A stretch of 59,624 nt of DNA from Campylobacterota bacterium. Its GTDB lineage: Bacteria; Campylobacterota; Campylobacteria; Campylobacterales; Nitratiruptoraceae. The DNA lies in NCBI GenBank assembly GCA_015494715.1, contig WGAT01000050.1, forward strand, positions 1-59,624. Direction: 5' to 3'. Position 1 is the first letter of the stretch, and the number at the start of each line of letters is the position of its first letter. The notes beneath the pieces are model-generated. The model saw only the letters and a program-made list of their open reading frames with translations, did not search any database and was not told the origin of the DNA. Of this stretch, positions 42,034 to 50,043 are shown piece by piece. Both the position numbers and the translations under genes were made by a program.

Positions 42034-42449
42034 TAGCTATTCCTTATGATTAAGCTTTTAGGAAGAGCGAACTTTTTAATCAGCTCCTCCTCTTTTTTTC
42101 TCATCTCTCCATTATCGGTTTCGTGATCAAATCCTAAAAGGTGTAAAAGCCCGTGGATGTATAAAAGCGCAAGCTCCTCTTGGGGGGTATGACCCAACTC
42201 TTTGGCGGCCTCTTGGACTTTATCGGCGCTTATGACGATGCTGCCGAGCATATTGGCAGGATTGTTTGCTAGAGGGAAACTTAAAACATCGGTGGGTCGA
42301 TCGATACCTCTGTGCTCTTTATTGAGCTCTTGGATCGTTTTGTTGTCTACGATGAGCAGTTCTACATCTTTTTGTGTTAAAAGATCGGTGATTTTATCGA
42401 TAATATGCCTATCAAAAATGAGTGGGGTAGAATTTTCTATTTCAACCAT
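42033..42449 (-). CDS. ybeY: Endoribonuclease YbeY
   Basis: Metal-dependent endonuclease involved in 16S rRNA 3' end maturation and 70S quality control. The 138-residue protein has the Zn-binding [11 protein letters not shown] motif (about 105-115, H-x3-H-x5-H) and [10 protein letters not shown] (about 51-60), the two hallmarks of the UPF0054 family. I start at ATG 42449; the reading frame extends another 30 codons upstream, but that part runs through the divergent promoter region and is not conserved-looking. The weak ribosome-binding site GGCGGG leaves some doubt about the exact start. Translation is coupled to the exchanger gene. Confidence 0.93.
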   Translation of the reverse strand: MVEIENSTPLIFDRHIIDKITDLLTQKDVELLIVDNKTIQELNKEHRGIDRPTDVLSFPLANNPANMLGSIVISADKVQEAAKELGHTPQEELALLYIHGLLHLLGFDHETDNGEMRKKEEELIKKFALPKSLIIRNS

Positions 42450-42467
42450 ATATCCCGCCGTTTTTCG

Positions 42468-42477
42468 TGTAATTGTA
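42468..42477. promoter_or_regulatory. Overlapping divergent -10 boxes (ybeY and chemoreceptor)
   Basis: TGTAAT on plus (42468-42473) and TACAAT on minus (42472-42477) share bases, 26 bp before the chemoreceptor ATG and 23 bp before ybeY. This repeats the arrangement seen between rodA and rluD. Confidence 0.4.
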
Positions 42478-42498
42478 ACACAATTGAGGAGATTGGAT

Positions 42499-44484
42499 AT
42501 GTTTTCGAGTATTCGGGCTAAGCTGACTCTTTTAATCACTTTTTTTATACTCTATATCGTTTTGCTCTCGGCGAAAATTATCTATACCGATTATCGCGCC
42601 TATCGAGAGGATCAGATCTTAAAAAATTCCTTGGAGCTCTCCGTAGCCATATCCAATCTCGTACACGAATTGCAAAAGGAGCGGGGGCGTACCGCTGGGT
42701 TTTTGGGCTCTAGAGGCGAAAGATTTGCCTCTCAGATAAGGGCACAATGGCGTTTGAGCGATCAAAAAATTATCGATTTGCAAAAGATTTTTCAATCATT
42801 GGATGAGGGGAGTGTCGATCCGGTCGTACTTGAGCGTTTACAAAAGAGTTTACAGATGATAAGTAAAATTTCCTCTCTGAGGAGCAAAGTCCGTACCCTT
42901 TCCATATCTACTCCCAAAGCCATCTCTTTTTATACCAAACTCAACGCCTACTTTATCGATACGATTGCCCTTATCTCCAAAAGAGCCTCAAATCCCGTCA
43001 TTGTAAGGGAGTTGATCGCTTATACCGATTTTTTGTTGGCTAAAGAGCGGGCGGGGATAGAGCGGGCGGTGCTTTCTAATGCTTTTGCAAAAGATAGTTT
43101 TTTGCCGGGCTTTTTTGTCAAATTCATTCGGCTCGTAAGTCAGCAAGAGGCCTTTCTAAAAGCCTTTGAAGAGGCGGCGCCCGATAAATTTGTCTCTTTT
43201 TATAAAAAGACGATACGAGGCCCAATAATTGAAGAGGTAAAAAGAATGGAAAATGTTGCCATAACCAACGCCCAAAATGGCGGTTTTGGCATCGATCCAT
43301 CCCACTGGTTTGATACCATCACCAAAAAGATCAATCTGCTCAAAAAAGTAGAAAATTTTATGGCTAAGACTATTTTGGAAGATATTCAAAAAAGCCTAAC
43401 GGCTAAAAAAAGAGAGCTTATGCTTATTAGTCTCCTCTCCTTGATTGGTATCGCTTTTGCTCTTTTTATGGGGTATCTTATCGCCTATCGTAGTATCAAC
43501 ATCCCTATTCAAAAGATGAAGCAAGCGTTGCGTACCATCGTCCAAGAGAGGGATTTTTCTACACAGATGCAAATAGAGGGCAACGATGAGATAGCCGATA
43601 TCGCAAAAAATGTGGATCGGCTTATAAATTTTTCCAAAGACGCTATTCTAAGTGCTAAACAATCAAATCATCACAACTCTAAAGTGGCAAAAGAGCTCTT
43701 TTCTACCGTCAACGAGATAGGAAACAATATGGAAAAAGAGGTCTATTTCGTCTCCAATACCGCCCAAAACGCTTTAAAGCTCAAAGAGCCTTTGGAGCGC
43801 TCTACGACTTTGATGCAAAAGTCCCAACAAGAGATCCTTCGGGCAAATTCCCAACTCCAAAAAGCCAAACGCTCTATTATCCGTTTGTTGGGGATCGTTG
43901 AGCAAAGTTCCAATCAAGAAGCGGTCATAGTCCAAGAGTTGCAAGATTTGGCCAAAGCCGCCGATAGAAGCAAAGAGGTGTTAGGGCTTATTGAAGATAT
44001 CTCCAACCAGACCAACCTCTTAGCCCTAAATGCTGCGATAGAGGCGGCAAGGGCGGGCGAGCATGGTAAAGGTTTTGCGGTAGTGGCCGATGAGGTAAGG
44101 GGATTGGCGGAGAAATCAAGAAAGCATGTCGATACGGTCTTTGAGACGATTACGCAGTTGCTTCAAAGAATCGATTTTATCAATGAGAAGATATCCGAAA
44201 ACGCCAAAAAGATAGCCAAACTTTCCCAAGAGTCCAAACCGATCGCCCAAGATATCGAACAAATATCCAAAGTAATGAACGATACGGTCCAAAGCTCTTC
44301 GCACACTTCCGAGAGTATTAAAAAGATTATTGGCGATATAGAGCATATCATTGACGAAGTGGACAAGATCAATGAGATCACCTCCATAAATGCTCGAAAT
44401 GTGGAAGAGATTGCTCAGGCTACAGAGAATCTTTATCGTCAAATAGAAAAACTCAATCAAAAACTTGCCCAGTATAGGACATAA
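42499..44484 (+). CDS. Methyl-accepting chemotaxis protein with NIT sensor domain
   Basis: A 661-residue chemoreceptor. Layout: TM1 (about 8-28), a periplasmic NIT (nitrate/nitrite-sensing type) domain (about 35-290) marked by [20 protein letters not shown] (about 53-72), TM2 (about 312-335), HAMP (about 337-390) and the cytoplasmic signalling domain with the hairpin tip [20 protein letters not shown] (about 504-523) that contacts CheA and CheW. NIT domains sense nitrate or nitrite in characterised proteins; the ligand here is inferred. AGGAG lies 7 nt before ATG 42499. The next gene, 1 nt downstream, is cheR, so receptor and methyltransferase are coexpressed. Confidence 0.93.
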   Translation: MFSSIRAKLTLLITFFILYIVLLSAKIIYTDYRAYREDQILKNSLELSVAISNLVHELQKERGRTAGFLGSRGERFASQIRAQWRLSDQKIIDLQKIFQSLDEGSVDPVVLERLQKSLQMISKISSLRSKVRTLSISTPKAISFYTKLNAYFIDTIALISKRASNPVIVRELIAYTDFLLAKERAGIERAVLSNAFAKDSFLPGFFVKFIRLVSQQEAFLKAFEEAAPDKFVSFYKKTIRGPIIEEVKRMENVAITNAQNGGFGIDPSHWFDTITKKINLLKKVENFMAKTILEDIQKSLTAKKRELMLISLLSLIGIAFALFMGYLIAYRSINIPIQKMKQALRTIVQERDFSTQMQIEGNDEIADIAKNVDRLINFSKDAILSAKQSNHHNSKVAKELFSTVNEIGNNMEKEVYFVSNTAQNALKLKEPLERSTTLMQKSQQEILRANSQLQKAKRSIIRLLGIVEQSSNQEAVIVQELQDLAKAADRSKEVLGLIEDISNQTNLLALNAAIEAARAGEHGKGFAVVADEVRGLAEKSRKHVDTVFETITQLLQRIDFINEKISENAKKIAKLSQESKPIAQDIEQISKVMNDTVQSSSHTSESIKKIIGDIEHIIDEVDKINEITSINARNVEEIAQATENLYRQIEKLNQKLAQYRT

Positions 44485-44485
44485 A

Positions 44486-45301
44486 ATGACAAAAGGGTGT
44501 ATGGAGCGGGTCATCTCTTTTTTTACGGCAACTACGGGGATTACTTTTGAGAGAAAAAGAGAGGTTTTCATAGATAAGGTTTTGGATGTGATGCGCCAAA
44601 GAAATCTTCAAGAGTGCGAGGAGCTCTATTTTCACCTTCTCAATAAAGAGAGGTTGTACTATGCCTTGCTCGAAGAGCTGCTGGTTTCGCAAAGTTTTTT
44701 TTATAGGGAAAGAGTTGATATCGATATTTTGATAGAGTTTTTGCGACAAAGAGGAGGGGCTCGTATCTCTTTGCTCTCTTTGCCTTGTGCCAATGGGGAG
44801 GAGCCTTATACCATTGCCATGGAGTTGATAGAGCAAGGGATAGAAAATTTTAATATTTTAGCGATGGACCTCAATCCTAAAGCTATCCAAAGGGCGAAAG
44901 CCGGATATTATCAAGCACGGGATCTACGCAATGTCCCCCCCTCGATTTTAGCCAAATATTTTCATAAAAGTGGGGAGTGGTATGAGATTAAAGAGCAGGT
45001 AAAACAAAAGGTTACGTTTGTGTGTGGTAATCTTTTTGAGCACAAAGAGACCCCTTTTGTTTTTGATGCTATTTTTTGTAAAAATCTTTTTATCTATTTG
45101 GACGATTCGTATAAGATGAAAGCCTTACATATTTTTAGCCGTTGGCTCAAAAATGAGGGGTTGCTCTTTTTGAGTTTTTCAGACTACTTCAAAGCACATC
45201 CTTGTTTTGATAGAATTTCAAACGAGTACCGCTCAATCTATAAAAAAGTGGGATGCACTCAACTACCTTCCCACAAACTAGGAGGTTTGGAGGTATGCTA
45301 A
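44486..45301 (+). CDS. cheR: CheR-type protein-glutamate methyltransferase
   Basis: Methylates glutamates on chemoreceptors with SAM for adaptation. The 271-residue protein has an N-terminal all-alpha domain (about 1-65), the substrate-proximal SQSFFYRE (about 72-79), the SAM motif LSLPCANGEEPYTIAMEL (about 96-113), ILAMDLNPKAIQRAKAGYY (about 124-142) and FDAIFCKNLFIYLD (about 190-203). Length fits CheR. It directly follows a NIT chemoreceptor; no CheB methylesterase lies next to it. I start at ATG 44486, one base after the receptor stop; the frame upstream overlaps the receptor gene. After its stop comes a structured 253-bp intergenic region. Confidence 0.94.
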   Translation: MTKGCMERVISFFTATTGITFERKREVFIDKVLDVMRQRNLQECEELYFHLLNKERLYYALLEELLVSQSFFYRERVDIDILIEFLRQRGGARISLLSLPCANGEEPYTIAMELIEQGIENFNILAMDLNPKAIQRAKAGYYQARDLRNVPPSILAKYFHKSGEWYEIKEQVKQKVTFVCGNLFEHKETPFVFDAIFCKNLFIYLDDSYKMKALHIFSRWLKNEGLLFLSFSDYFKAHPCFDRISNEYRSIYKKVGCTQLPSHKLGGLEVC

Positions 45302-45302
45302 G

Positions 45303-45463
45303 CGACTAAATTGCTTAGCCTTAACCTCTGTGGATGGTTGACGCACCCGTAAAGGGTAGCATAAAGAGCTTCGAGCGCATTTCGCAGCCCGTTGCCTTGC
45401 TCCTCCAATTAGTATCGACGGATAAAGAGTGTTGATAGACGGCAAAGCCGCTCCGCCGATAGT
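45303..45463 (-). ncRNA. Candidate structured minus-strand RNA (about 160 nt) between cheR and queC
   Basis: On the minus strand a TATAAT (45470-45475) would start a transcript near 45463. The RNA could form several hairpins: a 9-bp stem 45461-45453 with 45421-45413, enclosing a GCGGC/GCCGT hairpin; a GAGC/GCTC stem around 45405-45367; ACCC/GGGT with a 5-nt loop; and GCTAAGC/GCTTAGC at the 3' side (about 45298-45320). In the first two stems a G-U pair holds on the minus strand where the plus strand would have A-C mismatches, so the minus strand is the better folder. I recognise no Rfam family: 6S, SRP, tmRNA and RNase P signatures are absent. It could also be a decayed transposon end. Confidence 0.4.
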
Positions 45464-45469
45464 AGTTGT

Positions 45470-45475
45470 ATTATA
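45470..45475 (-). promoter_or_regulatory. -10 box of the candidate minus-strand RNA
   Basis: TATAAT on the minus strand. The overlapping plus-strand sequence (TATTAT at 45469-45474) could serve as a -10 for queC, so this is another possible divergent promoter pair with shared bases. Confidence 0.4.
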
Positions 45476-45481
45476 TCAAAT

Positions 45482-45554
45482 TCTACGAAAGGAGATAAGT
45501 AGGCGCTTTTCTCCCCGCCTTAGGAGGCAGGTTTGCGAGCGCTGAAACTTACTG
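45482..45554 (+). promoter_or_regulatory. Structured 5' leader of queC
   Basis: The 70-nt leader can pair GCCT (45517-45520) or CTCC (45511-45514) with the Shine-Dalgarno core AGGAGG (45522-45527), hiding it; AGTAGGCGCT (about 45498-45507) can pair with AGCGCT (45538-45543) and TACT (45550-45553). There is no ribosome-binding site directly before the queC ATG. A TTG at 45533 is 5 nt after AGGAGG and opens a 20-residue ORF to 45595 that overlaps the queC start. Either a coupled leader peptide or a folded riboswitch-like element is possible. It does not match the preQ1-I consensus. Confidence 0.35.
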
Positions 45555-46217
45555 ATGAAAAAAGCCGTCTGTATTTTAAGTGGAGGAATGGATAGCGCCG
45601 TCGCTTCGTATATCGCCAAAAAAGATGGGTATGAGATCGTAGCGCTCCATTTCAATTATGGCCAGCGTACAGAAGCAAAAGAGTTAGAGGCTTTTCGAGC
45701 TATTGCAAAAAGCCTAGATGCCAAAACTTATGCGATCGATCTGCCTTTTTTCAAACAGATTGGGGCTTCGGCGCTTGTAGATGAGAGTATCGCAGTACCC
45801 ACAGATGGAATTAAACCGGGTATTCCTATCACCTACGTCCCTTTTCGCAACGGGATATTTTTGAGCATCGCTGCAGCCATTGCGGAAAAGGAGGGAGCCG
45901 GGGCTATCTATATCGGCGTGGTGGAAGAAGATAGTAGCGGTTATCCAGATTGTAGGGAAGATTTTATACGAAAAATGCAAGAGGCGATCAATGCGGGCAC
46001 GAAGCCAGAAACTATTATAGGGATAAAAACACCCCTCATCCATCTCAAAAAGGAGGATATTGTTGAGGTGGGAGCCAAACTTGGCGTACCTCTGGAGCTG
46101 ACTTGGAGCTGCTACCAAGATAATGAGAGAGCGTGCGGCGTATGCGATAGTTGCCGCTTGCGTCTCAAAGGTTTTGAAAAAGCGGGACTGGAGGACAAAA
46201 TCCCCTATCGCTCATAA
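45555..46217 (+). CDS. queC: 7-cyano-7-deazaguanine synthase
   Basis: Makes preQ0 from 7-carboxy-7-deazaguanine with ammonia and ATP, for queuosine in tRNA. The 220-residue protein has the PP-loop [11 protein letters not shown] (about 7-17), [18 protein letters not shown] (about 95-112) and a C-terminal Zn site: Cys in ELTWSCYQ, then CGVCDSC. All four Cys are present. It starts at ATG 45555, confirmed by the family N-terminus [11 protein letters not shown]. The other queuosine genes are not in this window. It overlaps the convergent permease gene by 6 nt. The unusual leader is described separately. Confidence 0.96.
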   Translation: MKKAVCILSGGMDSAVASYIAKKDGYEIVALHFNYGQRTEAKELEAFRAIAKSLDAKTYAIDLPFFKQIGASALVDESIAVPTDGIKPGIPITYVPFRNGIFLSIAAAIAEKEGAGAIYIGVVEEDSSGYPDCREDFIRKMQEAINAGTKPETIIGIKTPLIHLKKEDIVEVGAKLGVPLELTWSCYQDNERACGVCDSCRLRLKGFEKAGLEDKIPYRS

Positions 46218-47789
46218 TTTGATCTTTTGGCTATTTTGGGGAAGCTGCTCTTTTTGTTTGGGTGTGAGGAGATGCAGATGCACGAATTTCTCACTTTTGT
46301 GCTTGAGGGCTTTATTGAGGTGGTCAAAAAACTCTTTTTTAATCCGCTTGTGGTTGCCCTCGCTCACTAAGTAAAGATCGATACTGCTGGTACGGACCAC
46401 TTTGTAGGCTTCTAGATCTTTGAACATATTTTTAAGGATTTTGAGGACTGGCCGTAAAAAAATATGGTGGGCTCGCATAAATTTTTCCCGTACTTTGAGT
46501 CTTGGATCGATATGGCTTTGGAGGCGTACGGAGCTTATGCTGCGATACACAAGCTCAAATAAAAAGGTCAAGACCAAAACCACCAAAGAGGAGTGAAGAT
46601 TTTGGGGATCGTGCTGGGCGTTGTAGCCAATAAGTACGGCGATGGAGAAAAGGCAGAGTAAAAAAGCCAAAAAACTGATCCAGCGGTTGGATCTGGTCTC
46701 CTTATAGAGGCGAAAATTGACGTAGTTGACGGCGGCGAAGATGATCAAAAAGCCAAGACTTCCTGCTATCGAGATATTTTGGATGTTGTAGACGATAGCG
46801 AAAATCATAGAGACCACACCCAAAATTAAAAGCCCCTCGGTGCCGTTCTTCCAGATTTTACGGCTAAACTCTTGGGGTAAAGCACCCGTCTTGGCCACGA
46901 GGTAGCTCACTCTCGCTCCTCCATACAAAGTGGCGTTGATGGCCGAGGAGGTGGAGAGCAAGGCGGCGATGCCTATAAGAATGAAGCCAAAATCGCCCAA
47001 AAAGGGTTTCGCCGCTACGGCTAGGGCGTAATCGCTATATTTGACTACTTGCTCATAGGTGAGATTGGCCACGGCTACGGCGGCGACGAGTACATAAATA
47101 AAGATTGTGGTCAGCACCGCCGCATAGTAGGCTCGTGGGAGATTTTTCTCCGGATTTTCGATGTCGGCTGCGGTGTTGGCGATGAGCTCAAATCCCTCAT
47201 ACGCCAAAAAGATGATGAGGCCGCCTGTTAAAATTTTAATAAGACTCTCGTAATGCTCGGGGGAGAGCTTGGAAAAATCGCCGGTAAAAAATCCCAAGAT
47301 CGAAAAAAGCAGCAAGATCGCCACTTTCAAAAAGACCATAATATCTTCGGTCTTGCCGCTGATGTAGGCGCCGAGAAAGTTAAGAAAAGTAAAAAAAGCC
47401 AAAACGAAAGCTATGAAGATTTTTTTGTACAGCTCTATCTCGTGGCCAAAAATCATAGCGCTGGCGTAGCTGCCAAAGGCGTAGGAATAAAGAGCCAACA
47501 TGATCACGTAGCTGGCCAGCAGCAAAGTGTTGAGATAGGCGCTAAAAAGATTGTTGCCAAGGCCTTGGACCAAAAACTCCACCGTCCCCCCTTCGCTAGG
47601 GTAGCGTACCGAGAGCTTGGCGTAGGAGTAGGAGGTAAGCAAGGCGATAAATCCCGCAAATAAGAAAGCCAAAGGGGCCGCCCCTTTGGCTAGCTCAATG
47701 GTCAGACCCAAAACGGCAAAGATTCCCCCGCCGATCATCCCGCCCACTCCTATGGAGTAGGCTTCCCAAAATCCTATCTTCTTATCCAT
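46212..47789 (-). CDS. APC-superfamily amino acid/amine permease with C-terminal cytosolic domain
   Basis: A 525-residue transporter. About twelve membrane helices occupy residues 8-420, opening with the first-helix motif [17 protein letters not shown] of the APC fold (unwound TM1). [23 protein letters not shown] (here split, about 198-220) is the conserved TM6-loop of the family. The last roughly 110 residues are hydrophilic and basic, probably a cytoplasmic tail with an alpha/beta pattern ([22 protein letters not shown]). Substrate unknown. The neighbouring TRAP-binding-protein gene overlaps its start by 8 nt, so the two may be coexpressed. Confidence 0.88.
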   Translation of the reverse strand: MDKKIGFWEAYSIGVGGMIGGGIFAVLGLTIELAKGAAPLAFLFAGFIALLTSYSYAKLSVRYPSEGGTVEFLVQGLGNNLFSAYLNTLLLASYVIMLALYSYAFGSYASAMIFGHEIELYKKIFIAFVLAFFTFLNFLGAYISGKTEDIMVFLKVAILLLFSILGFFTGDFSKLSPEHYESLIKILTGGLIIFLAYEGFELIANTAADIENPEKNLPRAYYAAVLTTIFIYVLVAAVAVANLTYEQVVKYSDYALAVAAKPFLGDFGFILIGIAALLSTSSAINATLYGGARVSYLVAKTGALPQEFSRKIWKNGTEGLLILGVVSMIFAIVYNIQNISIAGSLGFLIIFAAVNYVNFRLYKETRSNRWISFLAFLLCLFSIAVLIGYNAQHDPQNLHSSLVVLVLTFLFELVYRSISSVRLQSHIDPRLKVREKFMRAHHIFLRPVLKILKNMFKDLEAYKVVRTSSIDLYLVSEGNHKRIKKEFFDHLNKALKHKSEKFVHLHLLTPKQKEQLPQNSQKIKL

Positions 47790-48870
47790 CTCGCATCTCC
47801 AAAAAGTTTTTCAGTCCCAAGGCGCTCCAAGCTCTATTTTGCATCCAGTACGGCTCTATTATACTCCAAACCCTTTTAAAATCCTCGCTTTTGGCACTTT
47901 GCTCTTCCATCACTTGCATTAAAGCCTTTTTAGCCGCCTCTACGATCTGGGGTGGCCACTTTTCTAAGTGCACGCCAAGCTTTTTGAGCTTTTGCAAAGC
48001 CTTGGCATTTTTATCTTGGAAATCATAGACCATCGTGGCGTTGAGCTCGTTGGAGCAGCTGGTGATAATTTGTTGGATATCTTTTGGCAGGTTCTCCCAA
48101 AATTTTTTATTGAATGTAAGCTCTAAGACGCTGCCGGGCTCGTGAAATCCGCTGTAGTAGTATTTGGCCACTTTATAAAAGCCCATCTTGATATCGAGTG
48201 CCGGCCCCACCCACTCGGTGGCGTCGATGGTGCCCCGATCCAAAGCCGTGTAGATTTCACCGGCTGGCAGCAATATCGGATTGACCCCAAGTTTTGCCAT
48301 CACCTCTCCGCCAAGCCCGGGAATGCGCATCTTGAGCCCTTTGAGATCCTCTAGACTCGTGATCTTTTTGCGAAACCACCCGCCCATTTGCACATCTGTG
48401 TTGCCACCAAGCAAAGGGTAGAGGTTGTATCTGGCGTAGAGTTCTCGCCATAGCTCTATCCCTCCTCCAAAGAGCATCCAGGCCCCCATCTCGTTGGAGG
48501 TAAAGCCAAAAGGAAAGCCGCCAAAAAGGGCGAATGCGGGATTTTTGCCCTTCCAATAATATGGACCCGAGTGGAAAGCATCGATCTGTCCGGCGCTACA
48601 AGCGTCAAAGACTTGCAAAGCGGGCACCAAAAGATTTTTGGCAAATACTTTAATCTGCACGTCCCCATCGGTAGCCTTGGCTACCTTTTGGGCGAAGCGA
48701 TCCACCCCCTCGCCCATAATGGGAAAATTGGCGGGCCAGCTTGTGGCCAGCTTGATAGTGATCTTTTTTCTTTTGGAGATGGAGAAGTTGGTCTTTTCCT
48801 CTCTTTTGCATCCGCCAAGCAGTGCGGCGCCGGCGAGTGCGGAAGAGGTCAAAAAGGTGCGGCGTTTCAT
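47782..48870 (-). CDS. TRAP transporter substrate-binding protein, DctP/TakP-like, orphan
   Basis: A 362-residue periplasmic solute receptor. The N-terminus combines a twin-arginine motif (RRTFLTSSA) with a lipobox (LLGGC, Cys about 21), so it is probably a Tat-exported lipoprotein. Family landmarks are IKLATSWPANFPIMGEGVDRFA (split, about 40-61), KMRIPGLGGEVMAKLGVNP with the conserved Arg that binds carboxylate (about 172), and DRGTIDATEWVGPALD (about 206-221) as in TakP-type receptors for 2-oxo acids. No DctQ/DctM membrane genes are adjacent: neighbours are an APC permease and a Ca2+/H+ exchanger. It starts at ATG 48870 with AGGAG upstream. Confidence 0.9.
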   Translation of the reverse strand: MKRRTFLTSSALAGAALLGGCKREEKTNFSISKRKKITIKLATSWPANFPIMGEGVDRFAQKVAKATDGDVQIKVFAKNLLVPALQVFDACSAGQIDAFHSGPYYWKGKNPAFALFGGFPFGFTSNEMGAWMLFGGGIELWRELYARYNLYPLLGGNTDVQMGGWFRKKITSLEDLKGLKMRIPGLGGEVMAKLGVNPILLPAGEIYTALDRGTIDATEWVGPALDIKMGFYKVAKYYYSGFHEPGSVLELTFNKKFWENLPKDIQQIITSCSNELNATMVYDFQDKNAKALQKLKKLGVHLEKWPPQIVEAAKKALMQVMEEQSAKSEDFKRVWSIIEPYWMQNRAWSALGLKNFLEMRDG

Positions 48871-48879
48871 AATGGCTCC

Positions 48880-50031
48880 TTAGTAGAAAGCTGCGATAAC
48901 GGCAAAACAGGCAAAAAACATCAAGTGAGAGATCCCCTCTATATAGTTGGTCTCTCCATTGTCGGTGGTTTTCCAAGCTAAAATGACCGTGAGCAAAAGT
49001 GCGCCGATCTGTAAGGCGTTGAAATTAAGGGTAAAAGGGATATGATTGAAGTAGGCCAAAGCCATGAGAATGGGAACGGTGAGCAAAATAGAGACGGTCG
49101 AAGCTCCCATGGCGATATTGATCACCCGCTGAATCTGATCGTTTTTGGCCGCCTTGACGGCAGTGATAAGTTCGGGTGAGACACTGATGATAGCGATGAC
49201 AAGTCCGGCGAGGCCCGCGGAGATTCCTAAGGATTTAAAGACCGCTTGAGAGTCGTGGGCAAAGATCTCGGCCATAAGGCCTACTAAAAATATAAGGAAA
49301 AAAATAGCCGCCAAATTGACCCAATTGGGCAGTTTTTCAAAAAGGTAGTCATCTTCGTGCTCCTCATCTTCTGCGAGCCCTTTTCTTTTTTTGAGCCGTA
49401 AAATTCTGCTCCTGGCGGTGGATTTGAAAAAGTGGGAGTGGGTTTTGGTTTGGAAGATATAGATGACAAGATAGTATAAAAAGAGCATCACGGAGATGAT
49501 GATACTGGCTTTTAAAAGTTTGCTTTGGCCATCTGGAGTATAGACTAAAAGGCTTGGGACAAGCAAGGCTATCGAAGAGATAAACAAGATGGTGGTATAG
49601 GTGCTTGAGGTATCCTCATTGTGTTCTTGTTCGGCAAAGGCGAGTCCGCCCACAAAGACGGCAAGTCCTAGTAAAACGTTCATATCTACGATTACGGCCG
49701 AGATGATACCGCTTTTGACTGTCTCCAAGGCCTCTTTGGCGTTTTCGCCAGCAAGCATGATCATAAAAAGCAAGATAATCTCCACCGCTACGGCGCTAAA
49801 GGTAAGGACGAAACTTCCGTATGGCTCCCCCAGGCGTTCGGCAAGAATTTCGGCCACTTCGCTCACCGTCACAGAAAGAGCTACGATGGAGATAGCCGCA
49901 AAGATCGTAGAGAAATGGGAGAGGTGTTGGGCATGGAAAAAGTAGGCGAGCATGCCAAAAAATACTCCGGCGAAAATATCCCAGTAATCTTCTATGAAGT
50001 CTTGAATCGTCGATGGGGTTGCACTTTGCAA
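48880..50031 (-). CDS. chaA: ChaA-type Ca2+/H+ (cation/proton) antiporter
   Basis: A 383-residue CaCA-superfamily exchanger with about eleven helices. The first alpha-repeat is ALSVTVSEVAEILAERLGEP with the ion-binding Glu (about 58), and the second is ISVSPELITAVKAAKNDQI (about 295-313). An acidic cytoplasmic linker DEEHEDDY (about 222-229) separates the halves. ChaA of E. coli extrudes Ca2+, Na+ and K+ at alkaline pH. I start at TTG 50031, with AGGAT 8 nt upstream. It is the second cation exchanger in the window after the CaCA gene at 41107; no sequence signs of transfer. Confidence 0.9.
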   Translation of the reverse strand: MQSATPSTIQDFIEDYWDIFAGVFFGMLAYFFHAQHLSHFSTIFAAISIVALSVTVSEVAEILAERLGEPYGSFVLTFSAVAVEIILLFMIMLAGENAKEALETVKSGIISAVIVDMNVLLGLAVFVGGLAFAEQEHNEDTSSTYTTILFISSIALLVPSLLVYTPDGQSKLLKASIIISVMLFLYYLVIYIFQTKTHSHFFKSTARSRILRLKKRKGLAEDEEHEDDYLFEKLPNWVNLAAIFFLIFLVGLMAEIFAHDSQAVFKSLGISAGLAGLVIAIISVSPELITAVKAAKNDQIQRVINIAMGASTVSILLTVPILMALAYFNHIPFTLNFNALQIGALLLTVILAWKTTDNGETNYIEGISHLMFFACFAVIAAFY

Positions 50032-50043
50032 GCGGTTGATCCT

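Noticed and set aside
44486-45301. Complete chemotaxis adaptation operon
   Set aside because: Only a receptor and CheR are present; no cheB, cheW or cheA next to them.
45303-45463. 6S RNA, SRP RNA, tmRNA or RNase P RNA
   Set aside because: The long single hairpin with a central bubble (6S), the GGAAGGAAGCAGCC-type loop (SRP), the tRNA-like ends (tmRNA) and the conserved RNase P cores are all missing.
45482-45554. preQ1-I riboswitch upstream of queC
   Set aside because: The short pseudoknot with an A-rich tail pairing into the loop cannot be found; the leader is longer and GC-rich.
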